This document shows, in pieces, positions 51,345 to 63,400 of a DNA stretch of 64,000 nucleotides. A program made the translations under genes and the position numbers. Location: assembly GCA_964035015.1 (NCBI GenBank), contig OZ036011.1, positions 11,416,394-11,480,393 of the forward strand. Reading direction: 5' to 3'. Origin of the DNA: Corallium rubrum (taxonomy: Eukaryota > Cnidaria > Anthozoa > Scleralcyonacea > Coralliidae). The notes beneath the pieces are model-generated. The model had not been told where the DNA came from, made no database searches, and worked only from the letters and a program-made list of their open reading frames with translations. Numbering within the stretch: the stretch's first letter is position 1; each line of letters starts with the position of its first letter.

Positions 51345-53690
51345 CCTCTGCGTAAGCACCTCAACACAAGACCAAAAACGAGCTTCATGGAGGACAAAAT
51401 TCGCTCAGCTTGTGCTTCTTTGCACTTTTCAACTGGACTTCATACACAAGTGAACCGACTTGGGGACGCCAAACATATAAAGTAAGTACACATGTAGAGT
51501 GAAGTTTAAACGTGAGGTGTTAAATTGAGTGGTTGTGTTCCCGTTTGCTTCAAATTTGCAAATATTTCGAAAATATCGATGGCGGATTAAGTGTATTATC
51601 GTAGTTTTTCTGGCCGTGTAGCCAACACAAGTGTAGTAGCCGGGAAATATAGTTCTATTCGTGTAGACACTTCTTATATGTAATGATTTAGTCCATTAGA
51701 CTTTGGAAGATTTGGAATTTTATTGAAGAAAATTTGACAAGAAGTCGCCCAACAAACACAAAGCTGTTATGTCCGCCATGGTCACCCCACTCGTACTCAC
51801 ACAATTTTTTGTAAAATTCATGTGAAAATAAGATTCATTCTGCCTAAAAAAGTGTCTAGTTATGCATTTGAATGGTAGTGTTCCTATACAGAAGCAAAAA
51901 TTAAATTTCCTTCAAAAACCGAGAAAATATTTCGAAATTTCATCCCGGCAGATAGCCTCGGAGCTCTCAAGGTCGCCAAGAAGCGGATCAAAATTTTGAC
52001 GACTGGTCTTAGCATTTTATTGATTTTTTACAATTTTAAGGGGAAATTTCCATAAAATGGCTAGTAGGCCGTAATTTTAATTCTTAGATAGCATACGACT
52101 TCTTCAACAGACATAAAAGGTTTTTACAAACCATCCAAAGTCTTCTAAACTCATTTGACTAAGTTCACGATCAATTTTGATCGTGCTCTGCCAAACGGTC
52201 AACGCTATCTTATAACTATGAAATATTTCTATCGCTTGTTTTTTCTTATTTCTTCGCCGAATCACTACAAAATTATCTAAATATAAGAGAAAAGGGAAAA
52301 ATCATCTCCGATTTTCCTTTTCTGTACACTTGTGACAAGTGTAGAGCGACTATTTTGTCGTTCTTATAATGTTGCTTACCAGAATTCGTACGCCATTATT
52401 TTGCTTCAACTCGAACCCGAACTGAATTCAAATAGGATATTTAAGTCCTGTGTTACGGTATTTTTACGAAATAAACTCATTTTGTGAGAGAAATACACGT
52501 ATTCTAAACCATATTGCAGAATCGGGCTGCTTTGTGCTGCCCATCGCTAACAAGTCAGCAACAAACTTTCCAATTCAAACAATGTCTGGTCCTTCGCCAT
52601 TGTATTCAACGAACATTGGAAACGACAACATCGAAATTTTAACTATTGTCAATTTTAACCAACAATTCGACGGCTTTAGTGGACATAAATTAAAAAGGAA
52701 AGTTTGTCACGATAGCTGTTTATAATTTCTATTCTGAAAGTTAGCTTTAAACAAGGTTTAGTGACACTTTTCAAGTTGGCGCTAGTTCGGGTTTGGCGAG
52801 TGTTGAAGACGAAGGATGTCGAGAACGAGATTCGACACAAATGAGATATTCGATGGTTCACGTCTTTAACATCGCTTGAATTCGTTTTTTATGTTTTTAT
52901 CAAGTGAAAAATAGGTCTTTAGAAGTGGTGAATTGTTTTGGCGAGATGTCAAGTGTGCATTTTCATGCTATGAAGTTTTATTTGCCTCGTATCGGCTTTG
53001 TCTTCGCCTTCAACAACAACAACTTTGGAAAGCGCGCCTTAATTTCTTTAACGGATTTTTCAACTTCTGTATGAAGATCGTCCTTTTTTAACTAAAGGAT
53101 AAGTTGAGAGACGTGCTTTTTAAGATTCTCAACTTTTTAAATCGCAACTATTCCTCGATTTTAGTAGAAAATACGGCAAGATTTCTGTTCTTCGCTCACA
53201 CTAGTTTAATTGGGTTGACAACAATGGCGCTGTGAAGAAGACCAGTCGATGTCACTAATATCATTTTCTACAATATGCACAAATCAACTGTAGGACAATG
53301 TTAGCAATACTCTCCATAGTATTTTTATAATATTTATAAGATTTCTGAGGTGATTTTGTGGTGTCAGGCCTTTTCTGGAGTTTTTAATTTTAATTTTTTG
53401 TCAACTCATTGAAGGTGTACTTGACATGCAGGGCTGTTGGTTAATGTTGTGTGTTCTTCTCCAACTTCTTCATAAAAACCTAACTTCTCTAAAACAGTAA
53501 AAACATGATTCAGATTTATCTGTGTTGAGGAGTCAGACTCTCGGTTAAAACAAAAAATAACACAACAGCAATTTTGTGATTTTTATTATAATGAATTAAG
53601 AGTTTAGAAGAATATTTAGAAAAAGTTTATTTGTAACATTGTCAATTAGGAAGGGTGAGAAAGTTTAAGTTACATCTAGTGGGTCAGGTT
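51345..53690. other. Region upstream of H1, nothing recognised
   Basis: About 2.3 kb with no gene, RNA or transposon that I can support. Short frames here have no recognisable domain. The part nearest 51345 should hold the H1 promoter. Confidence 0.5.
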
Positions 53691-53694
53691 TGTG

Positions 53695-53950
53695 TAGAAG
53701 CTAGGTGGTAAACAAATCGAAATAATTAGTAAGGTTTGAGTAGTGCTGAAATTATTGAATGTATCTAACATTTCAAGGGAACTCATGAACTAGGCCCTTC
53801 GTCAGACATTTTTCTCTGACGAAGCCTTCACGAGTTCACTTGAAACGTTAGAAACTACATTCAATAATTTTGGCAGTTTTCAAACGTTACTATATTTTGA
53901 TTTGTATTTCAACAATGGCTGCACAGCACATTAATTTTATTTCAGTAGGT
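53695..53950. mobile_element. Penelope/retrozyme-like repeat, head-to-head pair
   Basis: TAAGGTTTGAGTAGTGCTG leads to GCCCTTCGTCAGACATTTTT, which is followed directly by CTCTGACGAAGCCTTCACG (CTGACGA 53816-53822) and TTGAAACGTTAGAAAC. It closes with AATGGCTGCACAGCACATTA. A CTGACGA core is present on both strands. Confidence 0.7.
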
Positions 53951-53966
53951 GGTAAACAAACTGGTG

Positions 53967-54060
53967 GGTCAACAACAACAACAACAACAACAAGTTTATT
54001 CACACCACAAATAAATATTTACATCAATTGATAAGTACATACAGATACCTATGGCACGGT
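53967..54060 (-). mobile_element. LINE 3' tail fragment
   Basis: On the minus strand TATTTATTTGTGGTGTGAAT then AAACTTGTTGTTGTTG looks like a LINE 3' UTR followed by a GTT microsatellite tail. No coding part is present. Confidence 0.45.
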
Positions 54061-54070
54061 CACCAGAAAT

Positions 54071-54398
54071 CAGTGCTGGATTAACCTTCCCAGGGATGGG
54101 AGCAAAAATATTTTAGTGCCAGTCACAAAATGAGAGCCTTCCCCAGGTATGGTGAACTGAAAGTGTAGGCTGATCGGATCATCAGAGGTTCATACTTAGG
54201 CTACCTCAGGTGCCACTCCCCTCCCACTTTCAAACAGAAGGGGGCCTATGGTTGAGATAGCGTGTGATTTTCTCAGGCTACTTCGGACTTTCAAAGAGAA
54301 ACTGCATAATTTTTTTATTCACTCATTTTTTTGGGGGCCAGTCACAATCTGGGGCCAGGGGCAAATGCCCCCTTTGCTCCACAGGTAATCCACCACTG
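54071..54398. mobile_element. hAT MITE with exact 8-bp target duplication
   Basis: Ends CAGTGCTGGATTAACC / GGTAATCCACCACTG. It is flanked by identical CCAGAAAT (54063-54070 and 54399-54406). CAGTGSTGGATTA is a typical hAT terminus. Non-coding, 328 bp. Confidence 0.88.
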
Positions 54399-54419
54399 CC
54401 AGAAATAGCAAAAACTAAA

Positions 54420-55445
54420 TGAGTCTGGTTACCTTAGTGGGTCAGGTTAGTGTATAAGCTGGGTGCTGAATGCACTAGTGGATCATGTTGGTGTATAATC
54501 TGGGTGGTGAACAAACTAGTGGGTCAGGTTAGTGTATAAGCTAGGTGGTGATTACACCAGTGGTGCAGGTTAGTGTATAAGCTAGGCAGTAAACACACTA
54601 GTGGGTCAGGTTAGTGTATAAGCTAGGCAGTAAACACACTAGTGGGTCAGGTTAGTGTATAAGCTAGGTGGTGATTACACCAGTGGGGCAGGTTAGTGTA
54701 TAAGCTAGGCAGTAAACACACTAGTGGGTCAGGTTAGTGTATAAGCTAGGTGGTGAACAAACTAGTGAGTCAGGTTAGTGTATAAGCTAGGCAGTAAACA
54801 CACTAGTGGGTCAGGTTAGTGTATAAGCTAGGTGGTGATTACACCAGTGGGGCAGGTTAGTGTATAAGCTAGACAGTAAACACACTAGTGGGGCAGGTTC
54901 ATGTATAAGCTAGGTGGTGATTATGCCAGTGGGGCAGGTTAGTGTATAAGCTAGACAGTAAACACACTAGTGGGTCAGGTTAGTGTATAAGCTAGGTAGT
55001 AAACAAACTAGTGGTTCAGGTTAGTGTATAAGCTAGGCAGTAAACACACTAGTGGGTCAGGTTAGTGTATAAGCTAGGTGGTGAACACACCAGCCAAATA
55101 CCATTAGCATGTTTACTGCATAACTTACCTGACCCACTAGTGTGTTTACCACGTAGGAACACTAACCTGACCCACTAATGTGTTTACCACCTAGTATTAC
55201 TAACCTGACCCACTAATGTGCTTACCACCTAGTATTACTAATCTGACCCACTAATGTGTTTACCACCTAGTAACACTAACCTGACCCACTAGTGTATTCA
55301 GCACCTAGGAACACTAACCTGACCCACTAATGTGTTTACCACCCCACTAGTGTGTTCAGCACCCAGCTTATACGCTAATTAACCTGACAAGCTCTGCTTA
55401 TACACTAACCTGACCCACACTAACCTGACCCACACTAACCTGACC
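54420..55445. repeat. 41-bp minisatellite that reverses orientation
   Basis: About 15 units of GTGGGTCAGGTTAGTGTATA then AGCTAGGCAGTAAACACACTA in the plus direction up to about 55095. Then about 8 shorter units as the reverse complement (TAACCTGACCCACTARTGTG) to 55445. Confidence 0.95.
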
Positions 55446-55649
55446 CTCTGACTGGTCTGTTTACTGCCATTTTTGCTGACCTACTTGGGGGGGGGGTTGT
55501 GTTAAAATGCCTTGGGTGTGAAGCTAATAATAACATGTACTTATACCGCGCAAATTCAACTTTAAGGTTTTCAAATGCACCTTACAATAATTTTTGACAT
55601 GGCCAAGTTGAAGGCATATTAAAGGTGCTCAGGCAGCCGCCATTACGAC

Positions 55650-55775
55650 ACATATTGGCCCACGAATTACAGCTAAGACCTAGGTGTTGGTTTTGCGGAG
55701 GGAGGAAAACTGGAGAACCCAGTGAAAAACCCTCGAAGCACAGGAGAGACCAACTAAACTCTACTCACATGTAAG
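55650..55775 (-). mobile_element. 5S-SINE body fragment
   Basis: The minus strand reads TTAGTTGGTCTCTCCTGTGC then TTCGAGGGTTTTTCACTGGG and TTCTCCAGTTTTCCTCC, the same body as at 5565-5640 and 33570-33640. The 5S-like head is missing. Confidence 0.7.
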
Positions 55776-57215
55776 AACCTCACTGTCTATTGTCTCTATT
55801 GACAAAATTTTGAATGATGCATAAGCACAGCATGTAAAAAATACTCAGATTTCCGAAATGAGGTTTTTCAGAGTAAGATATGGCCATGTAGAGCCAGGTT
55901 AGTCCTAATAGAAATAGAACTAATGTTTTGTGGTATTGCTCACCAGCATCAACATGAGGTAAAATCTGAGTTGTTTTGTCACTGCCACTGTCTCTTTATG
56001 ACTTAATAACTATCAATCGGAGTCTACACAAAAAAATTACCTTTTGACCAAAAAATATTTTTCAATTTAATTCCAACAGAAATGTGGTGAGATAATGTAT
56101 CTTGTCTAATTTGATTTTCACTTTGTGAACGGGTATAAACCAATGACAAAGTTGTGTAAGGATTCCACGTTCAATCCTGCCCTAGAATTAATTAAAAGTA
56201 AACTGAACTTAAAGTAAAATGTTAACTTTTGAGCGTCGTGTCTCGCCATATTTTTTTATGCGTTTATAGTTTCCTTTTAAACTCTTGTTGTTAGCTTAAA
56301 AACACTGTGCTAATCTGTAATGTCATTGTGTTTTTAAGATATCTTCTTAGCCGTCTCATTATCTCTGATCTTCTTTGAGTTGTAATCGAATGAAGAATTG
56401 CTAAATAACATTTAAATAATTATCAACTCAACCATTTAGTATTCTGTGTTTGTATCAACTCACTTGAGAGTATACAACAAATACTTGATAGATAGGTTAT
56501 TTCTTATTTTTGGAAAATATAGTTTCAAAGGCCGTCAAGTTTATAGCGAGATAAATTATAAACTGTCTTGTGTATGCAACAACATTAAACTTAAAATTGG
56601 TTCTATTTTAAATTTCATTTGGCAACTAATAAATTCAAACAAAGTGTTTACTTTTTTAGAATTACATTTTGAAATTGTTCATATTTGTTTTGCTTTTTAA
56701 CCAGAATAATTCGGCACAATAATTCCTACAAAGGAACCTCGAGAGAGAACTTCCAAAAATCTAGCTTATGAAAAGCGTAAAGCAGAGATTTTTGCTTTTT
56801 TATCGTGTATCTTGTACAGAAAGCAAATATCAGTTCCTGTGATTTTTGACAAATAATTAATTAATGTTCCCCACAAACAAGAGCTTTCGCTTTTGTTTGT
56901 GTTTGCAGCTGTTTTGTGTTCAATTAACCAGCTGTTGAGCACTTTGATCACTTTCAAACATTAATGAAATCATCCTTCTTGCAATTTTATGATTTTCCTC
57001 TCGTAATCTTACTTCACAGCATTGAATCAGGACATCAAACATTTCCTAAACTTTATCTTGATATTTCTATAGTCCTCAGACATTACGGAAAGGAAGTTTT
57101 TCGTTAGAAATTATTAAGTCTTTACGCTATACCTTATGTCTATGCATCTATTTTGCAATTTGGTTAATTAATATTGTCACTATGATGTGAATCACTCATT
57201 GGTTTATAACTTTGC

Positions 57216-57226
57216 TTTATATAAAG
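57216..57226 (+). promoter_or_regulatory. Possible TATA-like element upstream of the homeobox gene
   Basis: TTTATATAAAG lies about 200 nt before the ATG. The region is AT-rich, so this could be chance. Confidence 0.2.
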
Positions 57227-57427
57227 TGCTCAGTCATTTCGTTATTCTTAACCAGGCGATTGTTTGTGAAGGACGAACAACGCAGTTAAAAAGCTACAGC
57301 TCTGTTCCAGTTTTAAATCTGAACACGGTTCGTGGATTACTTGGAGAACTTGCGCTGACATTAGTGAACAAAACTGAGCTTTTTAGAAATCTGTGTAGTT
57401 TTTGTTAGTATATTTTAAGCACAGATT

Positions 57428-60400
57428 ATGTCTTCTCATTCGTATTCTTCATCGCGATACCGTCCTTCGTTCGTATTCGATAACCGTTATCATACTGCGT
57501 CTTTCAGTCCTTATGGTTACGGAATACCGACGTATACTCATGGCGCAGATCGCACTCTTATCCGTTTCGCCAGTCCATCACCTTCTAACGCTTTTGAAAG
57601 TTACAATAGCAATGGCGAAGCCGTCATTTTTCCCCCTTATGTCACAGGTAAGTGAACGCTTCTTAAATTTTTAATATTCTTATAACGAAGAGCTGTCCAG
57701 TTCTTGGCAAAATAGTTTGAGAATTTATAATCGCGTTTATTTGGGTTATTCCAAAGTATAAGAAGAATATTCCGAAATAGCCTGATCTTTCGTTTTTCAA
57801 AGAAACGTTATTCTGGTTAATCTAGAGAGCTTAACGGATTGTATTCTGCGAGTATTCCAGATTACTATTCCTATTTCAGAATGGTCCCAAACCAACGCAC
57901 CTTGTATTACTGCTTTCCTTTTAAGGAATACCATTGGGTTTTTTACTGCAGGCATATTTTTGTATACGTTATGGTGCTTTCAGCTTGAAGTTTGTAAAGT
58001 TTTGTCAGTTCCTGCTGTACAAGCTGTCGTTAGTTAGTATAGTGCTTTTTCAGCTTGAAGTTTGTAAAGTTTTGTTAGTTCCTGCTGTACAAGCTGTCGT
58101 TAGTTAGTATGGTGTCTTCGACTTGGAGTTAGTAAAATTTTGTTAGTTCTTACTGTACAAGCTGTCGTTAGTTAGTATAGAGTACTTTCAGCTTGGAGTT
58201 TGTAATGTTTTGTTAGTTCTTGCTATATATACATGCAAGCTTTCATGTTAATAGTCAGAAAAGTGAAGGAGACTTGCTGGTTTGAGTCGCGTCTAGGTTT
58301 TAGAGTTTTTTTACTATTAACATCTAAGGACAGCCTGTATACTAACCAGACTTCGAGTGTATGTCTTGTTATTGCAAGCAGTCAGCTGCTGTTGTCGGTC
58401 TTTTTACGTGACGCGATTGTTTAGTATATGACAACGTTTTATACACGAACAGATCTGCATGGATTTACGTGAAGTCCCAGCTTGTTTCAATTCATGTTTA
58501 TGTGTATCTTAAAAAACAAACAATCTTTACGAGATTAAAATAGCTTATGGAAATGTTCAGAACAATATAATTTAGCCACCTTGAAAGCTAGAGTGCTAAC
58601 TTACAAAATGAAAAATAGAAAATACAAGAAAAGTCATCTAATTTTGTCTGTTCAGTGATCTGATGTGCGCAAAATATTTATTCGTAGCCAACTTTCTAGT
58701 TTCTATGAGCATAAGGAGGATTTTTTATTTTATATGCCCACTGCACACTGCACAGTGTATGAATGTATATAGTGGATTCATATGATATAGTTCAGTTCAG
58801 TGTGGCAAAGTAACAGACTTCAGTACGTTTCAATCCGGTTTTTTGTAAGAAATTTTTTACTTGGACAAGTATAAAAAGCGAACTTTACTGTTGTGAATCG
58901 AATATAATTAATTAAGAACTATAAGTAATTATGTTTGATCAATTGTTTTGTGATCACAGTTGAATCAACATTTCTTGGCAAGTCTTCTTTGCATATATTA
59001 ATGTCGATGTTGGCGTTTTTAAAAGTTCGACGTGAACATCGTATAATATGATATCTTTTATACGAGTACAAGTCTGCGTATATACTATGATTTTTAATAA
59101 TTATGTTTTTTACATTGTTTTGTTTACAATGTTTCAAAAAATATTAATTAAACAAAATCGGTAAACTGATGAGATTTTAGAATGGGATAATGTCATTTGG
59201 AGCTAAAGCCATTTATCAGAGTAGAGTAGAGTAGAGTAGAGCAGAGCAGAGCAGAGCAGAGCAGAGCAGAGCAGAGCAGAGCAGAGCAGAGCAGAGCAGA
59301 GCAGAGCAGAGCAGAGCAGAGCAGAGCAGAGCAGAGTAGAGTAGAGTAGAGTAGAGTAGAGTAGAGTAGAGTAGAGAGTAGAGAGTAGAGTAGAGTGTAG
59401 AGTATAGAGTAGAGTAGAGTATAGAGTAGAGTAGAGTATAGAGTAGAGTATAGAGTAGAGTATAGAGTAGAGTATAGAGTAGAGTATAGAGTATAGAGTA
59501 TAGAGTATAGAGTAGAGTATAGAGTAGAGTATAGAGTAGAGTAGAGTAGAGTAGAGTAGAGTAGAGTAGAGTAGAGTAGAGTAGAGTAGAGTAGAGTAGA
59601 GTACAGAGTAGAGTGGAGTGGAGTGGAGTATAGATAGAGTAGAGTATAGAGTAGAGTAGAGTAGAGTACAGAGTAGAGTAGAGTACAGAGTAGAGTATAG
59701 AGTAGAGTATAGAGTAGAGTATAGAGTAGAGTATAGAGTAGAGTATAGAGTAGAGTATAGAGTAGAGTATAGAGTAAAGTAGAGTATAGAGTAGAGTACA
59801 GAGTAGAGTAGAGTAGAGTAGAGTAGAGTAGAGTAGAGTAGAGTAGAGTAGAGTAGAGTAGAGTAGAGTAGAGTAGAGTAGAGTAGAGTAGAGTAGAGTA
59901 GAGTAGAGTAGAGTAGAGTAGAGTAGAGTACAGAGTAGAGTATAGAGTAGAGTATAGAGTAGAGTATAGAGTAGAGTAGAGTAGAGTAGAGTAGAGTAGA
60001 GTAGAGTAGAGTAGAGTAGAGTAGAGTACAGAGTAGAGTGGAGTGGAGTGGAGTAGAGATAGAGTAGAGTATAAAGTAGAGTAGAGTACAGAGTAGAGTA
60101 TAGAGTATAGAGTAGAGTAGAGTACAGAGTAGAGTACAGAGTAGAGTATAGAGTAGAGTATAGAGTAGAGTATAGAGTAGAGTATAGAGTAGAGTATAGA
60201 GTAGAGTGGAGTAGAGTATAGAGTAGAGTGTAGAGTATAGTATAGAGTAGAGTAGAGTAGAGTAGAGTAGAGTAGAGTATAGAGTAGAGTATAGAGTAGA
60301 GTATAGAGTATAGAGTAGATTATAGAGTAGAGTATAGAGTAGAGTATAGAGTAGAGTATAGAGTAGAGTATAGAGTAGAGTAGAGTAGAGTATAGAGTAG

Positions 60401-63400
60401 AGTACAGAGTAGAGTATAGAGTAGAGTATAGAGTAGAGTATAGAGTAGAGTATAGAGTAGAGTATAGAGTGGAGTGGAGTACAGAGTAGAGTAGAGTGTA
60501 GAGTAGAGTATAGAGTGGAGTGGAGTACAGAGTAGAGTATAGAGTAGAGTATAGAGTATAGAGTATAGATAGATAGATAGATAGATACAGTTTTATTTAC
60601 ATACGGTAGTTACATCAGTAGAAACTGCTTTACATGCAAGCCGTACATTGTTTACATCACTTTACAATACATAAATATATATATACATAAAATTTTTGTC
60701 AATTTTATAATTTATAAAAATAAGATAAACACCATCAGTATGTTCAAGCATACAAGCATTCAAGGTGAGTCCATGTATGATCTTACAAGTTTACTTTTAA
60801 AAGATTTCAAAGTTGAGGCATTTCGTGAATCTCTGTCAAGATTATTCCACAATTTAGCCCCAACATATTGAAAACTTCGTTTCATATAATCAGTTTTTGG
60901 TTTTGGTAATGATAAATTTACATCGTGATTTCTTAGTTGATATCGATGTGAATCATTTCTTTGAATAAATGTATTTGTCAAATAGGTTGGCGTTAAGTTG
61001 TTTAAACATTTATATACGCAACATAGAGTATAGAGTATAGAGTAGAGTATAGAGTAGAGTATAGAGTAGAGTATAGAGTGGAGTGGAGTACAGAGTAGAG
61101 TATAGAGTAGAGTATAGAGTAGAGTATAGAGTAGAGTATAGAGTAGAGTATAGAGTAGAGTATAGAGTAGAGTATAGAGTAGAGTAGAGTAGAGTAGAGT
61201 AGAGTAGAGTAGAGTGTAGAGTATAGAGTAGAGTATAGAGTAGATTATAGAGTAGAGTATAGAGTAGAGTATAGAGTAGAGTATAGAGTAGAGTATAGAG
61301 TAGAGTACAGAGTAGAGTATAGAGTAGTGGAGTACAGAGTAGAGTAGAGTATAGAGTAGAGTATAGAGTAGAGTATAGAGTAGAGTATAGAGTAGAGTAT
61401 AGAGTAGAGTATAGAGTAGAGTATAGAGTAGAGTATAGAGTAGAGTATAGAGTAGAGAGAGTATAGAGTAGAGTATAGAGTAGAGTATAGAGTGGAGTGG
61501 AGTACAGAGTAGAGTATAGAGTAGAGTATAGAGTAGAGTATAGAGTAGAGTATAGAGTAGAGTATAGAGTAGAGTATAGAGTAGAGTATAGAGTAGAGTA
61601 TAGAGTAGAGTAGTATAGAGTAGAGTATAGAGTAGAGTATAGAGTAGAGTATAGAGTAGAGTATAGAGTAGAGTATAGAGTAGAGTATAGAGTAGAGTAT
61701 AGAGTAGAGTATAGAGTAGAGTATAGAGTAGAGTATAGAGTAGAGTATAGAGTAGAGTATAGAGTAGAGTATAGAGTAGAGTATAGAGTAGAGTATAGAG
61801 TAGAGTATAGAGTAGAGTATAGAGTAGAGTATAGAGTAGAGTATAGAGTAGAGTATAGAGTAGAGTATAGAGTAGAGTATAGAGTAGAGTATAGAGTAGA
61901 GTATAGAGTAGAGTATAGAGTAGAGTATAGAGTAGAGTATAGAGTAGAGTATAGAGTAGAGTATAGAGTAGAGTAGAGTATAGAGTGTAGAGTATAGAGT
62001 AGAGTAGAGTATAGAGTAGAGTATAGAGTAGAGTATAGAGTAGAGTATAGAGTAGAGTATAGAGTATAGAGTAGATTATAGAGTAGAGTATAGAGTAGAG
62101 TATAGAGTAGAGTATAGAGTAGAGTATAGAGTAGAGTAGAGTACAGAGTAGAGTACAGAGTAGAGTATAGAGTAGAGTGTAGAGTAGAGTATAGAGTGGA
62201 GTCGAGCGTAGCGTAGCGTAGCGGAGTAGAGTGTCAGTGGAGTGGAGTGTCAGAGGAGTGTCAGTGGAGTGCGGTGAAGTGGAGTGTCAGTGGTACAGTG
62301 CAGTGTATACAGTAGAGAAAGCCTTTATTTATAGAGGTCTACTCCACTTCACTCTACAGTAAAAGCGCTGATAAGCTCACTCCATTACGGGGTCCCAGGT
62401 CTCACTAAATCACGTCAGAGTACAAACATAACTTCTTGTGTGATTTATTTTCAGCTTGTACTTCTCGCTCGGGACAATCTCGTTATCAACGGCGCATGCG
62501 TATTCGCACTAATTTCTCTCAATGGCAAATCGACGAACTGGAACGAGCGTTTGCTACAACACATTATCCAGATGTGTTTATGAGAGAATCTCTTGGACTA
62601 CGCCTTGATTTGACGGAAGCCAGAGTTCAGGTCAGTTGAAATCTCTGACCTATATATAACTCCACTGCGGTCCCCGCCCAAACACTGACCCAACACAGAT
62701 GACGGAAATATGGGTCTTATTCTCATGGTAGCAACCACTGACCTTACTCTGTCACATATTTGACTGCGTGGGCTCAGTCGCACCCACAGTTCGCTGTCAG
62801 TTCAGTTATAAATTAATTTAGAAAAAGAACAGCGGTTACAACTATTGAAGAAAAGACCCATAAACCGCCATCTTAGATCGGCCACTCTTTCTCAGCCATT
62901 GACATAAGGAACCTGCAGTCTAGTGATGTTGGGGAAGGGAGGTGAAGGTAAAGGAAGAGAGGAGACGAGAAGAGAAGAGAAGAGAAGAGAAGAGAAGAGA
63001 AGAGAAGAGAAGTGAAGTGAAGAGGAGAGGAGAGACGAGAAGAAAACTGAACTAGAGAAAAGAAGAGAAGGGAGGGGAAAGGAAGAGAAGAAGTGAAGTG
63101 AAATGAGGTGAAGTGAAGTGGAGTGAAGTGAAGTGAAGTGAAATGAGGTGAAGTGAAGTGGAGTGGAGTGAAGTGAAGTGAAATGAGGTGAAGTGGAGTG
63201 AAGTGAAGTGACGTGAAATGAGGTGAAGTGGAGTGAAGTGAAGTGAAGTGAAATGAGGTGAAGTGAAGTGAAGTGAAGTGAAGTGAAGTGAAGTGAAGTG
63301 AAGTGAAATGAGGTGAAGTGAAGTGGAGTGAAGTGAAGTGAAATGAGGTGAAGTGAAGTGAAGTGAAGTGAAGTGAAGTGAAGTGAAATTAGGTGAAGTG

